A stretch of 44,666 bases of DNA from Acidobacteriota bacterium (GCA_029553365.1 JAKPCG010000043.1:1-44666), one strand, 5' to 3'; shown: positions 35,299 through 44,666, numbered from the stretch's first letter. Program-made: numbers and translations. The notes: generated by a model not told the origin, from the letters alone.

Positions 35299-36501
35299 AT
35301 GATTAATCAAACTGCTATTCAAAAGGCTAAAGACCATTTTGGTCGGCTGCTGGAAAACCAAATGTTAAGGATGGAGAAAATCAAGTCTGCCCCGGACTGG
35401 ATCGATTACCGACAGCTCTCACCGATTAAAATTGGTATTTTGCCAGGAGATGGGATCGGGCCCTACATTGCCACTGAAGCTGAGCGCGTACTTCGCTTTA
35501 TGCTGGAGGATGAACTGAAGAAGGGTAAAGTCTTTATAGCGACTATTGAAGGCTTAACGATTGAAAATCGCGCTGCCCATAATAAAGCTATACCGGACGA
35601 TGTCCTGGAGGAAATTAAAAAATTCCATGTGACTCTAAAGGGCCCCACCACCACGCCACGGAAAGGAGATCCCTGGCCAAATATTGAAAGCTGCAATGTG
35701 GCCATGAGAAAAGAACTTGATCTATTCGCCAATGTCAGGCCAGTTAGAGTTCCCAAACAGGGTATTGACTGGATCTTTTTCAGGGAAAATACAGAAGACC
35801 TGTATGCCCTCGGTCCTTATGGAATAGATGTCGACGAAGATATTTCTATTGATTTCAAGCTGATTACTGGGCCGGGCTCAGAACGAATTTGCCGTCTGGC
35901 TTTTGAACATGCCAGAAAGAATAAAAAGAATAGAATCACCTGTGTGACCAAGGCTAATGTAGTCAAAACCACCGATGGGCGTTTTCTGGAGAACTTTTAT
36001 CGCCTGGCCAAAGAATATCCTGAAATTCAGGCGGATGATTGGTATATTGATATCATGACTGCCAAGCTCGTGGATGAAAAGAGGCGGAGGGAATTCCAGG
36101 TATTTGTTTTGCCCAATCTCTATGGAGATATCCTGACTGATGAAGCAGCTGAGTTTCAGGGCGGAGTGGGCACCGCCGGTAGTGCCAATATCGGCAAACA
36201 ATATGCCATGTTTGAGGCTATTCATGGCTCGGCTCCCAGGATGGTTAAAGAAGGCCGGGCTCAATATGCTGATCCGGCCAGCATGATCAGGGCAGCAGCT
36301 ATGCTCATTGGTCATATTGGCTTTGAAGAAAAAGCTGCTCAACTGGAAATGGCCCTCGATATCTGCGGCCAGTACGAAAAGAAGCTGGTTATTACGGGTC
36401 GTTCAACCGGAGCTACCGGTAAAGAATTTACTGATTACCTGCTGGACTGGTTAAAAAACCCGAAATTAAAAGAGACCTGGGAAAGCTACGTTAATAGTTA
36501 A
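35299..36501 (+). CDS. icd: Isocitrate dehydrogenase (decarboxylating)
   Basis: 'GILPGDGIGPYIATEAERVL', 'FFRENTEDLYALGPYGIDV', 'NLYGDILTDEAAEFQGGVGTAGSANIG', 'FEAIHGSAPRM'. Confidence 0.92.
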   Translation: MINQTAIQKAKDHFGRLLENQMLRMEKIKSAPDWIDYRQLSPIKIGILPGDGIGPYIATEAERVLRFMLEDELKKGKVFIATIEGLTIENRAAHNKAIPDDVLEEIKKFHVTLKGPTTTPRKGDPWPNIESCNVAMRKELDLFANVRPVRVPKQGIDWIFFRENTEDLYALGPYGIDVDEDISIDFKLITGPGSERICRLAFEHARKNKKNRITCVTKANVVKTTDGRFLENFYRLAKEYPEIQADDWYIDIMTAKLVDEKRRREFQVFVLPNLYGDILTDEAAEFQGGVGTAGSANIGKQYAMFEAIHGSAPRMVKEGRAQYADPASMIRAAAMLIGHIGFEEKAAQLEMALDICGQYEKKLVITGRSTGATGKEFTDYLLDWLKNPKLKETWESYVNS

Positions 36502-36540
36502 AAGTTTTTAGAATATAAAGATTATAAAAAGGAGTTGCTC

Positions 36541-37473
36541 ATGAGAAAAAAAATAGCTTTAATTGGTGGCGGGCAGATTGGCCAGATTCTGGCCATGCTG
36601 GCTGCTCAAAAGGAGCTGGGTGATATCGTCATTCTGGATGTACCTGAGTATGCTAATGTCGCTAAGGGCAAGGCTCTTGATTTAATGGAGATGGCCCCTC
36701 ATGGTAATTATGATGCCAATATCATTGGCACCTCTGATTACAAAGACATTGAAGGAGCTGACGTAGTTATTGTCACCGCCGGTAAGCCCAGAGAAGCCGG
36801 TATGACCAGAGAAGATCTCTTGAACGTCAACATCAAAATCATAACTGATGTAGCAAACGGTGTTAAACAATACGCGCCTCGGGCATTTTGTATCATTGTT
36901 ACCAATCCTCTTGATGCGATGGTCTATGTTTTTCACAAAATAACCGGTTTCCCCAAGAATCAAGTGGTCGGGATGGCCGGGACACTGGATACCGCCCGCT
37001 GGAGGGCTTTCATTGCGATGGAACTCGGCGTATCAGTAGCTGATATCTCCGGTACAGTGCTCGGAGGCCACGGTCCTGATATGGTCCCCCTGCCCCGCTT
37101 GACCACGATAGGAGGAGTACCACTAACCGAGTTAGCCACCCAGGAGCAGATTGAGCGGCTGATTAACAGAACGAGAGAAGCTGGAACCGAGATCGTCAAA
37201 CTATTTGGCAAAGGTTCGGCCTTCTTCAGTCCGGCCTGGAGCGCCATCGTCATTGCTGAATCCCACCTCAAAGACAAACGTCGAATTCTGCCCTGTGCGG
37301 CTTTGTGTGAAGGGGAATATGGCGTCCAGGGTTTGTTCATCGGTGTCCCCTGCCTGATCAGTGCTAAAGGCATGGAAAAGATTTATGAAATCAAATTGAC
37401 CGAAGAAGAAAAGGCTCAATTTGCCAAAACCATCGCCTCAGTTAGCAAGACGGTAGCTGAGTGTAAAATCTGA
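36541..37473 (+). CDS. mdh: Malate dehydrogenase (LDH-like type)
   Basis: 'KIALIGGGQIGQILAMLAAQKELGDIVILDV', 'VTAGKPREAGMTREDLL', 'GMAGTLDTARWRAFIA', 'VLGGHGPDMVPL'. ATG 36541 after AAAAGGAG. Confidence 0.94.
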   Translation: MRKKIALIGGGQIGQILAMLAAQKELGDIVILDVPEYANVAKGKALDLMEMAPHGNYDANIIGTSDYKDIEGADVVIVTAGKPREAGMTREDLLNVNIKIITDVANGVKQYAPRAFCIIVTNPLDAMVYVFHKITGFPKNQVVGMAGTLDTARWRAFIAMELGVSVADISGTVLGGHGPDMVPLPRLTTIGGVPLTELATQEQIERLINRTREAGTEIVKLFGKGSAFFSPAWSAIVIAESHLKDKRRILPCAALCEGEYGVQGLFIGVPCLISAKGMEKIYEIKLTEEEKAQFAKTIASVSKTVAECKI

Positions 37474-37531
37474 ATAAACTTGAGGCTAAGCAGACTTCAG
37501 AATATCTGAAGAATAGAAAGCTCTAGGGCAT

Positions 37532-37571
37532 AAGAAGGCGGAGTCAGGAAAATTGACTCTGCCTTCTTTTT
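37532..37571 (+). terminator. Rho-independent terminator-like hairpin after mdh
   Basis: AAGAAGGCGGAGTCA (37532-37546) pairs with TGACTCTGCCTTCTT (37554-37568), one G-T wobble, 7-nt loop, T-run 37567-37571. Confidence 0.85.
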
Positions 37572-37599
37572 AAAGTCGGAAAACTAAAAGTAGTGCATC

Positions 37600-38760
37600 A
37601 TGCTTATCCATGAATTTCAGGCTAAGGCTCTGTTGAAAGAGCTGGGAGTGGCCGTGCCAGCTGGCTATCTGGCCGAAACGGCTGACGAAGTCAGGCTGGC
37701 GGCTGAAAAGCTGGGAGGCCAGGTCATTCTTAAAGCCCAGATTCTTTCTGGTGGACGGGGAAAAGCAGGCGGCATTGTGGTGGCTGATTCTTCGGATCAG
37801 GCAGGATTGGCTGCTACCCGCCTACTGGGTAGAAAGCTTATTACTGCTCAAAGTGGGGGGCGTGGTCTGGTCGTCAAAAAACTTCTGGTTGAGGAACTTG
37901 TACCTCCAGCCAGGGAAATTTATCTGAGCCTGGTAGTTGATCGTAAAAATGAAAAATTGGCTGCGCTGGTTAGCGTTCGAGGAGGAGTGGAAATTGAGGA
38001 ACTGGCGAAGTCAGGCCCTCAGGCCATAAAAAAAGAATATTTTTATCCAGAACGGGGACTTATGCCCTTTCAAGCCAGGAATCTGGCTTATTTTCTTGAT
38101 CTTCCTGATGCAGCTTATAAGACATTTCTCGATTATCTAAAAAAACTCAGCAAATTCTTTTTAGCCAGGGATATGAAGCTTCTGGAAATAAACCCTCTGA
38201 TAATAAAAGCAGATAACCAGCTGGTGGCAGCCGATATCAAAATGGACTTTGATGACAGTGGCCTTGCCCGTCAGCCTGAAATCAGCAGCTTAGAAGACTG
38301 GTCGGAGCTCTCCGCCGAAGAAAAAAGAGCCAGAAGCTTTAAGCTGAACTATGTAAAAATGGCAGGTCATATCGGCTGTCTGGTGAATGGGGCCGGTCTG
38401 GCCATGGCCACCATGGATATTATCAAGCTTTTTGGCGGTGAACCGGCGAATTTCCTGGACATCGGGGGTGGAGTAACTGAGGAAGCAGTCGGCCAGGCTT
38501 TTGAAATTCTGGCCTGCGACCAGGAGGTTAAGGCCTGCCTGGTCAACATTTTTGGAGGTATTGTCCGCTGCGATCTGGTCGCCAGAGGCCTGGTATCTTC
38601 AGCCAGAAAGATTGCTCTTAATAAACCGGTGGTGGTCAGGCTCCAGGGTACAAACGAAGCAGAAGGAAGAAAGATTTTAGGAGAAGCCAATCTTCCTTTT
38701 TATTTTGTGGAGGATTTTGAACAAGCAGCCAGATTGGTCGTCAATTTGAGCCAGCCCTGA
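37600..38760 (+). CDS. sucC: Succinyl-CoA ligase (ADP/GDP-forming) beta subunit
   Basis: 'MLIHEFQAKALLKELGVAVPAG', 'VLKAQILSGGRGKAGGI'-type ATP-grasp, 'GCLVNGAGLAMATMDIIKLFGGEPANFLDIGGG'. Confidence 0.95.
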   Translation: MLIHEFQAKALLKELGVAVPAGYLAETADEVRLAAEKLGGQVILKAQILSGGRGKAGGIVVADSSDQAGLAATRLLGRKLITAQSGGRGLVVKKLLVEELVPPAREIYLSLVVDRKNEKLAALVSVRGGVEIEELAKSGPQAIKKEYFYPERGLMPFQARNLAYFLDLPDAAYKTFLDYLKKLSKFFLARDMKLLEINPLIIKADNQLVAADIKMDFDDSGLARQPEISSLEDWSELSAEEKRARSFKLNYVKMAGHIGCLVNGAGLAMATMDIIKLFGGEPANFLDIGGGVTEEAVGQAFEILACDQEVKACLVNIFGGIVRCDLVARGLVSSARKIALNKPVVVRLQGTNEAEGRKILGEANLPFYFVEDFEQAARLVVNLSQP

Positions 38761-38780
38761 ATTTTACCAAAGAGGCAGAG

Positions 38781-39668
38781 ATGAGTATCCTTCTTGACCG
38801 GAATTCAAGAATTTTAATCCAGGGTATAACGGGCCAGCAGGCTTCCTTTCACACTGAGCGCATGCTTGAATATGGCACTAAGGTCGTCGCTGGTGTAACG
38901 CCAGGAAAAGGGGGCCGGCTGCATCTGGGTCTTCCCGTTTTCAATACAGTTGAACAAGCGATCAGGCAGGAAGCCCCGAATATCTCCATTGTCTTTGTAC
39001 CACCGCTGGCGGCGGCAGATGCCGTTATGGAAGCGGCCGCTGGTGGACTTAAACTGATAGTTTGCATAACGGAGGGCATACCCAACCTGGATATGCTTAA
39101 GGCGAAAAGATTTCTGGCAGAGCAGGGGTCGTTTTTAATAGGCCCGAACACTCCTGGTCTAATCTCACCGGGCCAGGGCAAAGCGGGGATTATGCCAGCC
39201 AGCATCCACCGGCCAGGGCCAGTTGGCCTGATATCAAGATCAGGCACATTGACTTATGAAGCTGTGTACCAGCTCAGCCAGCTCGGACTCGGACAATCAA
39301 CCGCCATCGGTATAGGCGGAGATCCGATAGTCGGCCTAAAATTTGTAGAGTTGCTGGAAATGTTTAAGTCTGATTCCCAAACAGAGGCAGTACTCATGAT
39401 CGGGGAAATAGGCGGACAGGCAGAAGAAGAGGCGGCCGAATATTTAAGGCAATCAAATTATCCCAAGCCGGTAGCAGCCTATGTGGCCGGACTGACCGCT
39501 CCCAGGGGCAAAAGGCTGGGACATGCTGGGGCTATTATCGAGGGCAATGAGGGTTCAGCCCAGGATAAGGTTAAATGCCTGGCTGCGGCCGGCGCCAAAA
39601 TAATTGAAAACCCGGCCTGGATCGGTCAAACAGTTAGAGAGCTGATGACTGAAAAGAAGGGCAATTAA
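38781..39668 (+). CDS. sucD: Succinyl-CoA ligase alpha subunit
   Basis: 'RILIQGITGQQASFHTERMLEYGTKVVAGVTPGKGG', 'LISRSGTLTYEAVYQLSQLGLGQSTAIGIGGDPI', 'LGHAGAIIEGNEGSAQDK' (phospho-His). Confidence 0.95.
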   Translation: MSILLDRNSRILIQGITGQQASFHTERMLEYGTKVVAGVTPGKGGRLHLGLPVFNTVEQAIRQEAPNISIVFVPPLAAADAVMEAAAGGLKLIVCITEGIPNLDMLKAKRFLAEQGSFLIGPNTPGLISPGQGKAGIMPASIHRPGPVGLISRSGTLTYEAVYQLSQLGLGQSTAIGIGGDPIVGLKFVELLEMFKSDSQTEAVLMIGEIGGQAEEEAAEYLRQSNYPKPVAAYVAGLTAPRGKRLGHAGAIIEGNEGSAQDKVKCLAAAGAKIIENPAWIGQTVRELMTEKKGN

Positions 39669-39694
39669 ACGGGCAAGCTAGAGTTGGGACTGCT

Positions 39695-39724
39695 CCATTC
39701 CCTGGATAACTCAATGGCTTTTTT
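39695..39724 (+). terminator. Weak candidate terminator after sucD
   Basis: CCATT (39695-39699) / AATGG (39713-39717) followed by CTTTTTT; long loop and short stem. Confidence 0.3.
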
Positions 39725-39856
39725 AATCTCGTCGGATTTAAATTTGACTTGGCAATAATAAACAGGCGAGATTGCCTTTTGAGATCAGAGATGGAAAACA
39801 GGCCGAAATAAATGATAAGGGTGGGATTTTTAAAATAATAATTCTGGAGAAATAAC

Positions 39857-42800
39857 ATGTCAGGAGTATTAAATGAAGTCAGGGAGCAAAGCTCACTGAT
39901 CAGAATGGTTTCAGCCATTATTCTGTTTTTAATTTTCACTTCGGCCTGTTCCAGACCGAATGAGGCAACCTATTCAATAAAAAAAGAAAGCATCATCACC
40001 TACCCTTTTTCCGATCCCGATCCCATTCCGGTCTTTGCTCGCTCCTCAAACTGGGGAGCAGGAGCTAAAATTTATCCCTATTTTGTTTTTAATGGCTTCA
40101 GCCATGAATCCAGGCCAGAGGAGTGGACCGTCATTCGTCTGAGGAATAAATATCTCGAAGTCTCGATTCTCCCCGAAGTCGGCGGGAAAGTCTGGGGAGC
40201 TAAAGATTTAAAGACCGGGCGAGAATTCATCTATACCAATAAGGTTTTAAAATTCCGGGAAATAGCCCTGCGTGGTCCCTGGACCTCAGGCGGAATTGAG
40301 TTTAATTTTGGAGTGATCGGACATTCGCCAGCCACGGCTACGCCCGTTGATTATCATCTCGAAGAAAGGTCGGATGGCAGTGTGGCCTGCACTGTTGGCA
40401 ACTATGATTGGCCTTCCCGCAGCCGATGGGAAGTGACCATCATCGTTTACCCTGACCGGGCCTATTTTGAGACAAAAACGCGCTGGACCAATCCGGGCCC
40501 TTTTCATCAATCCTATTATGTCTGGATGAACGCTGCTATACCGGTCGCTGAGGATTTGCATTATGTCGTTCCCGGGCTCTATCATCTCGGCCATGATTAT
40601 TCAGTTCCTCTGGATACCTGGCCTGTCGACCGCCAGGGCCGGGACCTGGCCTGGTACAAAAATAACGCCTTTGATGGTTCAAAGAGTTATTTTGTAGTCG
40701 GTCAGTATGATAATTTTTTCGGTGCATATTATCTTAATTCGGACGCCGGTTACGGCCACTGGTCTCCATATTCTGATATGCCCGGAAAAAAAATCTGGAT
40801 CTGGGATTTGAGTCAGGCCGGTGAAATCTGGGTTAACCTTTTGACCGATAATGATGGTCAGTATAGTGAGCCCCAGGCCGGGCGGCTTTTCAATCAGTCT
40901 GATCACGGGACTTTTAGTCCGGCGTCTTCTGAGCGCTGGTCAGAAATCTGGTTTCCATATAATGGAATAGGTGAAATGACCGGGGCCAGTCCCCAGGCTG
41001 TGCTTAGCCTACAAAAGAAAGGCCATGGTTACCAGCTGGGTATTTATGCCCTGGAAAAGCTCAAGGACAGCCTGCTGGTCAGAGAAGGTAACAAAGAGAT
41101 TCTGAACGACACTATACATCTCAACCCAACCGAAAAGATACTCTTCGAGCTCAACAACATTGCTGAGCCAGAAAAACTGGTGATACTTCTGGGCAAAAAA
41201 ATAATTCATCAAAATGATCAAAAATTAAAAGCCTTAAGCCGTCCTTTTAACTTTCATCGTCCAGAAGGGGATTCAGCCGAGTCCCTCTATCTGGCGGGTG
41301 AGTTATTTCAAAATGAACGAGAACCAGCTGTGGCCTTGGGAAAATACCTTGAGGCTATTAAAAAAGAGCCACAGCATGTTCGGGCTTTAAGCCGGTTAGC
41401 TGAGCTCTACCTGTGGCGAGGCGAGCCAGAAAAGGCCCTGGAATACAGCCAGCAGGCTCTGAAAATTTCCATGTATGACCCTGAAGCTAATTTTATCTAT
41501 GGCCTGGCCCTTAGAACATTAAACAATCCAACTGGAGCCAGAGAAGCCCTGGGCTGGGCTGCCCGCCGAGCTGACTATGCCCGGCCAGCTTACTTGCAGC
41601 TGGCTGAACTAGCTCTGGCTGAAAAAGATTATACCCTGGCCCAAGAATATGCTGAGCGGGCCTGGGGTTATGCACAGGATAATCCCCTGCCCTTTGAGCT
41701 TCTGGCTACTATCCACCGAATAAATGGTAAAAAGCAAGAAGCCAAAAGTTTTATAGAGCGACTGTTAGCCCTCGATCCACTCAATCATCTCGCCCACTAT
41801 GAATCTTATCTTCTGGAACCTTCCAGGCGTCATCTCCAAAATTTTGTGTCGTCAATTAAAAACGAGTTTCCCAATGAAACTTATCTTGAGCTGGCCCTCC
41901 ATTATCTGAGAATTGGCCTGGAAGAAAATGCCCTGGAACTTCTTCAGCTTTCTCCATCTAATCCTGAAATTTTAACCTGGCTGGCTTATCTTAACCGTGG
42001 AAAATCCAGAGAACAAAGCCAGGGTTTTCTGGAAAAAGCTGCTTCTGCCTCGCCCTACCTGGTGTTTCCCTTCCGGGAAGAATCGATTCCTGTTTTTGAA
42101 TGGGCCGTCAGCCAGAGACCAGACTGCTGGAAATTTCGCTACTATCTAGGCTTGATTTTCTGGCATAAAAGCAGGCTGAAAGAAGCCAGAGAGTTATTCG
42201 AGACTCTGGATGAAGCTGATTATTATCCGGTGTTTATTGCTCGGGCCTACCTTAATCCTGACGGGAAGGAAAAATCCTATCGCGACTTTAAACGGGCCAA
42301 TGCTCTTTCTCCGGAAGCCTGGCGAACCTGGCATCATCTGATAAACTTCGAACTAACCAATCAGCTGGGAAAAGAAGCTGTGCATCACTCTCTGGCCGGA
42401 CTGGAAAGATTCCCTGAAAATATTTATCTTCAATCTGATGCGGTTAAGGCTTTGCTGGCCAGCCAGGAATTTCAGTCAGCCTCAGAGCTCCTGGATCGGA
42501 TGAATGTCCTGCCTTATGAAGGAGCGAGTGAGGTCCATGATTTATTTGCCAGAACTCACCTGCACCTGGCTCTTGATCATATGCTGGAAGGCAACTGGGA
42601 AATAGCTTTAAAAGAAATAGCCCGCTCCAGAGAGTATCCAGTGCAGCTGGGAACGGGGCGGCCTTTTGCCCCTGATGAGAGATTCCAGGATTATCTGGAA
42701 GCCATCTGTTTTGAACATCTCGGTCAAAAAGAACAGGCCCGTCAAAAATACCTTGATATCATCAAATTCAGCCAGAAGTACCCACAAGGGACCTATGCCT

Positions 42801-42913
42801 GTTTTCATGTTTATGCCCTGGTCAAAATTGGCCAGAAGAGCCAGACTGATCTTCTTAAAGAAACACCACGACTGCCCGAGGAGTTCAGGCCTCAACTCGA
42901 AAAACTACTATAA
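39857..42913 (+). CDS. DUF5107 domain lipoprotein with TPR repeats (1018 aa)
   Basis: Lipobox-like 'LIFTSACS'; N-terminal epimerase-like barrel segment ('LEVSILPEVGGKVWGAKDLKTGREFIYTNKVLKFREIALRGPWTSGGIEFNFG'), then multiple TPR-like helical repeats. Confidence 0.87.
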   Translation: MSGVLNEVREQSSLIRMVSAIILFLIFTSACSRPNEATYSIKKESIITYPFSDPDPIPVFARSSNWGAGAKIYPYFVFNGFSHESRPEEWTVIRLRNKYLEVSILPEVGGKVWGAKDLKTGREFIYTNKVLKFREIALRGPWTSGGIEFNFGVIGHSPATATPVDYHLEERSDGSVACTVGNYDWPSRSRWEVTIIVYPDRAYFETKTRWTNPGPFHQSYYVWMNAAIPVAEDLHYVVPGLYHLGHDYSVPLDTWPVDRQGRDLAWYKNNAFDGSKSYFVVGQYDNFFGAYYLNSDAGYGHWSPYSDMPGKKIWIWDLSQAGEIWVNLLTDNDGQYSEPQAGRLFNQSDHGTFSPASSERWSEIWFPYNGIGEMTGASPQAVLSLQKKGHGYQLGIYALEKLKDSLLVREGNKEILNDTIHLNPTEKILFELNNIAEPEKLVILLGKKIIHQNDQKLKALSRPFNFHRPEGDSAESLYLAGELFQNEREPAVALGKYLEAIKKEPQHVRALSRLAELYLWRGEPEKALEYSQQALKISMYDPEANFIYGLALRTLNNPTGAREALGWAARRADYARPAYLQLAELALAEKDYTLAQEYAERAWGYAQDNPLPFELLATIHRINGKKQEAKSFIERLLALDPLNHLAHYESYLLEPSRRHLQNFVSSIKNEFPNETYLELALHYLRIGLEENALELLQLSPSNPEILTWLAYLNRGKSREQSQGFLEKAASASPYLVFPFREESIPVFEWAVSQRPDCWKFRYYLGLIFWHKSRLKEARELFETLDEADYYPVFIARAYLNPDGKEKSYRDFKRANALSPEAWRTWHHLINFELTNQLGKEAVHHSLAGLERFPENIYLQSDAVKALLASQEFQSASELLDRMNVLPYEGASEVHDLFARTHLHLALDHMLEGNWEIALKEIARSREYPVQLGTGRPFAPDERFQDYLEAICFEHLGQKEQARQKYLDIIKFSQKYPQGTYACFHVYALVKIGQKSQTDLLKETPRLPEEFRPQLEKLL

Positions 42914-42922
42914 GGCCCGAAA

Positions 42923-44608
42923 TTATTTCCAGGGCTTATAATCCACCAGCTCCAGAGGATAAGGATTTTCCAGACGGTAAAAAGAGAAGTAATCTCCGGT
43001 TTCAGGCACCAGTTTGAACTTAAAGTAGCGAATCAAACCATAATCAGATTGCGGCTCCAGCAAGCAGGGAATCAGGTTGGCTGCCGGTTGAAGGCAGGAA
43101 ACAAAAAAGTCTCCTCTTTTTAATACCAGGCTTTGCTCTTCTTTTTGTACTTCGATTTTTTCGGGTGCAAGGTAATCAGCTCTGGCCGGCACCAGATCAG
43201 TGATGTGGTAAGCTGCTACTTTGACCGGCGTAGCTTTATCTATCATCTGAACCCTGATGCCATGGGCCAGAAGCACATCTATTACCTCCTGCCGATTACC
43301 GGGAATAATATAAGCAATCGGCCGACTGACTGCCAGCCTCGATTCCACCCGGGGGAACCAGTTTTTCTCCACTCTGGTGATAACCTTTAGATTGGACGGG
43401 CCACGATAAGGACTAATGTCCTCAGCTGTCAAAAAATCACCTGCCTTTTTGTCCACCTTCAGGATACCCCTGATCGGGGATTCAGAGCGAGCGAAGGATT
43501 TAATAATCAGTTGAGGCTGTTCCGGGTCACGGACATAGTCCATTTTTAGATGAACCGGGTCGTCAGCCGCTCTAATCTCAGCTCTCTTTTGTAGGTTGGC
43601 CCTTAATTCCCGAACCAGGTTAAGCATCTCACCGGCCCGCTCAGCCACCACCTCGGCCAGAGCCCTGATTCCCTGATATTGCCAGTTGGTTCTCGCTTCC
43701 AGGGTTTCCAGATCATGTCGCGAGGCTCCTTCCTGAATAAAAGCTAACGTTTCATAAATGCCCAGGCTATTTCGGCCATCATTCAGGTCAGTTGTGCTGT
43801 AACGCCACATGAGTTCCTGTTCCTGTCCTGGAGCTATTCTGGCGCCAGATGAAGTATCAAGGCCGATATAATCGCTAACCAGGTATTCGTGAAAGGTAAT
43901 ATTCTTAGATTGAAGCTTGCGCTCGATTCCGGCTAATATTACTCGCCGGGAATAATCCTGAAGCGATTGACTGATATTGAGGTTAGAAACACAACCGACA
44001 GAAACACGATAATAATCGTCACCTTTTTCATGAATATCCATCGTGATCTCAGGCTGATACAGATTAAAAAGGCGGTGAATGGCCCTGGTGCTTTCCCCCT
44101 CCAGCTTTACGTGGTCACGGTTAAGATCAAGGTCAATCTCATTTTGCCTCACATTAAAAAAATTGCCGTAGGGATTGGCCTGCGGCATGACCAGTATATT
44201 TACCTTTTTGAGAAGCGGCTTTAAGTCGCCAACAGCCAGGTCTCTGATCAGACGCAAGGCTGCTTCCTTAGCCGATTGCTCATTGCCATGCTGCGAAGCT
44301 ATGTAAAGAATAGTGGGTTTCTGGCGATTCAGGGCCTGAGGCTCGGCAGCGCCTTCCTCCGTCAGTAAACAAAGGTAAAGATCTTTAGAAGCATAATCGT
44401 CCACCTCTTTTGTTCGACCGACCAGCCTGACTTTCACTACTTCTGATTGACTCTGCAGTCTGGAAAGAAACCTGGCAATATCCTCGTTCTGACTGTAGCT
44501 GGCATATCTTACTTCCTCGGCCGGCGTTTTGATGTCAGCAGCTCCCAGAAAAGCAACCAGGTGCAAAACAAAAATAAAGCCAAAGATCGCTTGCTTTTTA
44601 AGATTCAT
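42923..44608 (-). CDS. Exported M14 family zinc carboxypeptidase with extra C-terminal domain
   Basis: Signal peptide; 'ILYIASQHGNEQSAKEAALRLIRDL' (HxxE), 'NPYGNFFNVRQNEIDLDLNRDH', 'EITMDIHEKG'. Confidence 0.9.
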   Translation of the reverse strand: MNLKKQAIFGFIFVLHLVAFLGAADIKTPAEEVRYASYSQNEDIARFLSRLQSQSEVVKVRLVGRTKEVDDYASKDLYLCLLTEEGAAEPQALNRQKPTILYIASQHGNEQSAKEAALRLIRDLAVGDLKPLLKKVNILVMPQANPYGNFFNVRQNEIDLDLNRDHVKLEGESTRAIHRLFNLYQPEITMDIHEKGDDYYRVSVGCVSNLNISQSLQDYSRRVILAGIERKLQSKNITFHEYLVSDYIGLDTSSGARIAPGQEQELMWRYSTTDLNDGRNSLGIYETLAFIQEGASRHDLETLEARTNWQYQGIRALAEVVAERAGEMLNLVRELRANLQKRAEIRAADDPVHLKMDYVRDPEQPQLIIKSFARSESPIRGILKVDKKAGDFLTAEDISPYRGPSNLKVITRVEKNWFPRVESRLAVSRPIAYIIPGNRQEVIDVLLAHGIRVQMIDKATPVKVAAYHITDLVPARADYLAPEKIEVQKEEQSLVLKRGDFFVSCLQPAANLIPCLLEPQSDYGLIRYFKFKLVPETGDYFSFYRLENPYPLELVDYKPWK

Positions 44609-44666
44609 GCTTGCTTCCCTCCGCTCATAATCATAATTTGGTTCAATTATTTTCTCTGTTTGGGGC

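Noticed and set aside
35878-36342. 154-aa antisense ORF over icd
   Set aside because: Embedded in a strong CDS; composition looks like a reverse-frame artefact.
1-44666. Apparent abundance of CTGGCC/GGCCAG hexamers across the window
   Set aside because: Probably explained by frequent Leu-CTG + Ala-GCC codon pairs; I could not count against a background model.
1-44666. CRISPR arrays, tRNA/rRNA genes, integrases or defence systems
   Set aside because: Looked for regular spaced repeats, tRNA-like cloverleaf/TPsiC patterns and typical nuclease/transposase motifs; none could be supported by eye.

Overview
The window is 44.7 kb of densely coding bacterial chromosome. I found no rRNA, tRNA, CRISPR array, transposase or phage module. 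Three themes dominate. (1) Peptide and amino-acid scavenging: a truncated permease, a 53-aa membrane ORF missing from the supplied track, an AstE/AspA-like M14 protein, two tandem C69 dipeptidases plus a third elsewhere, an exported DUF6305-like protein, a BCAT-like aminotransferase / POT transporter / M24 aminopeptidase operon, an OPT transporter and a second exported M14 peptidase. (2) The cell-shape operon mreB-mreC-mreD-mrdA-rodA, followed by a TIGR03960/DUF2344-type radical SAM fusion. (3) Central carbon metabolism: acnB divergent from icd-mdh, then sucC-sucD. Other genes include def-fmt, an M23 peptidase, an SDR, a WbqC-like protein, a stand-alone EF-Tu-domain-II-like protein, an anticodon-domain-less AsnRS/AspRS-like protein (candidate archaeal-type asparagine synthetase) and a DUF5107-TPR lipoprotein. 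The overall character (amino-acid fermenter, C69-rich) suggests an uncultured lineage such as Aminicenantes, but that is only inference. The best leads are: the left-edge transporter/small-membrane-protein/DUF6305/C69 cluster as a possible new peptide-uptake module, the AsnRS-like paralog, back-to-back promoters with -35 boxes 1 nt apart at 17919-17963, a long leader before the aminotransferase, and a terminator-like hairpin only 28 nt before sucC. All family calls are from reading motifs; no searches were run.
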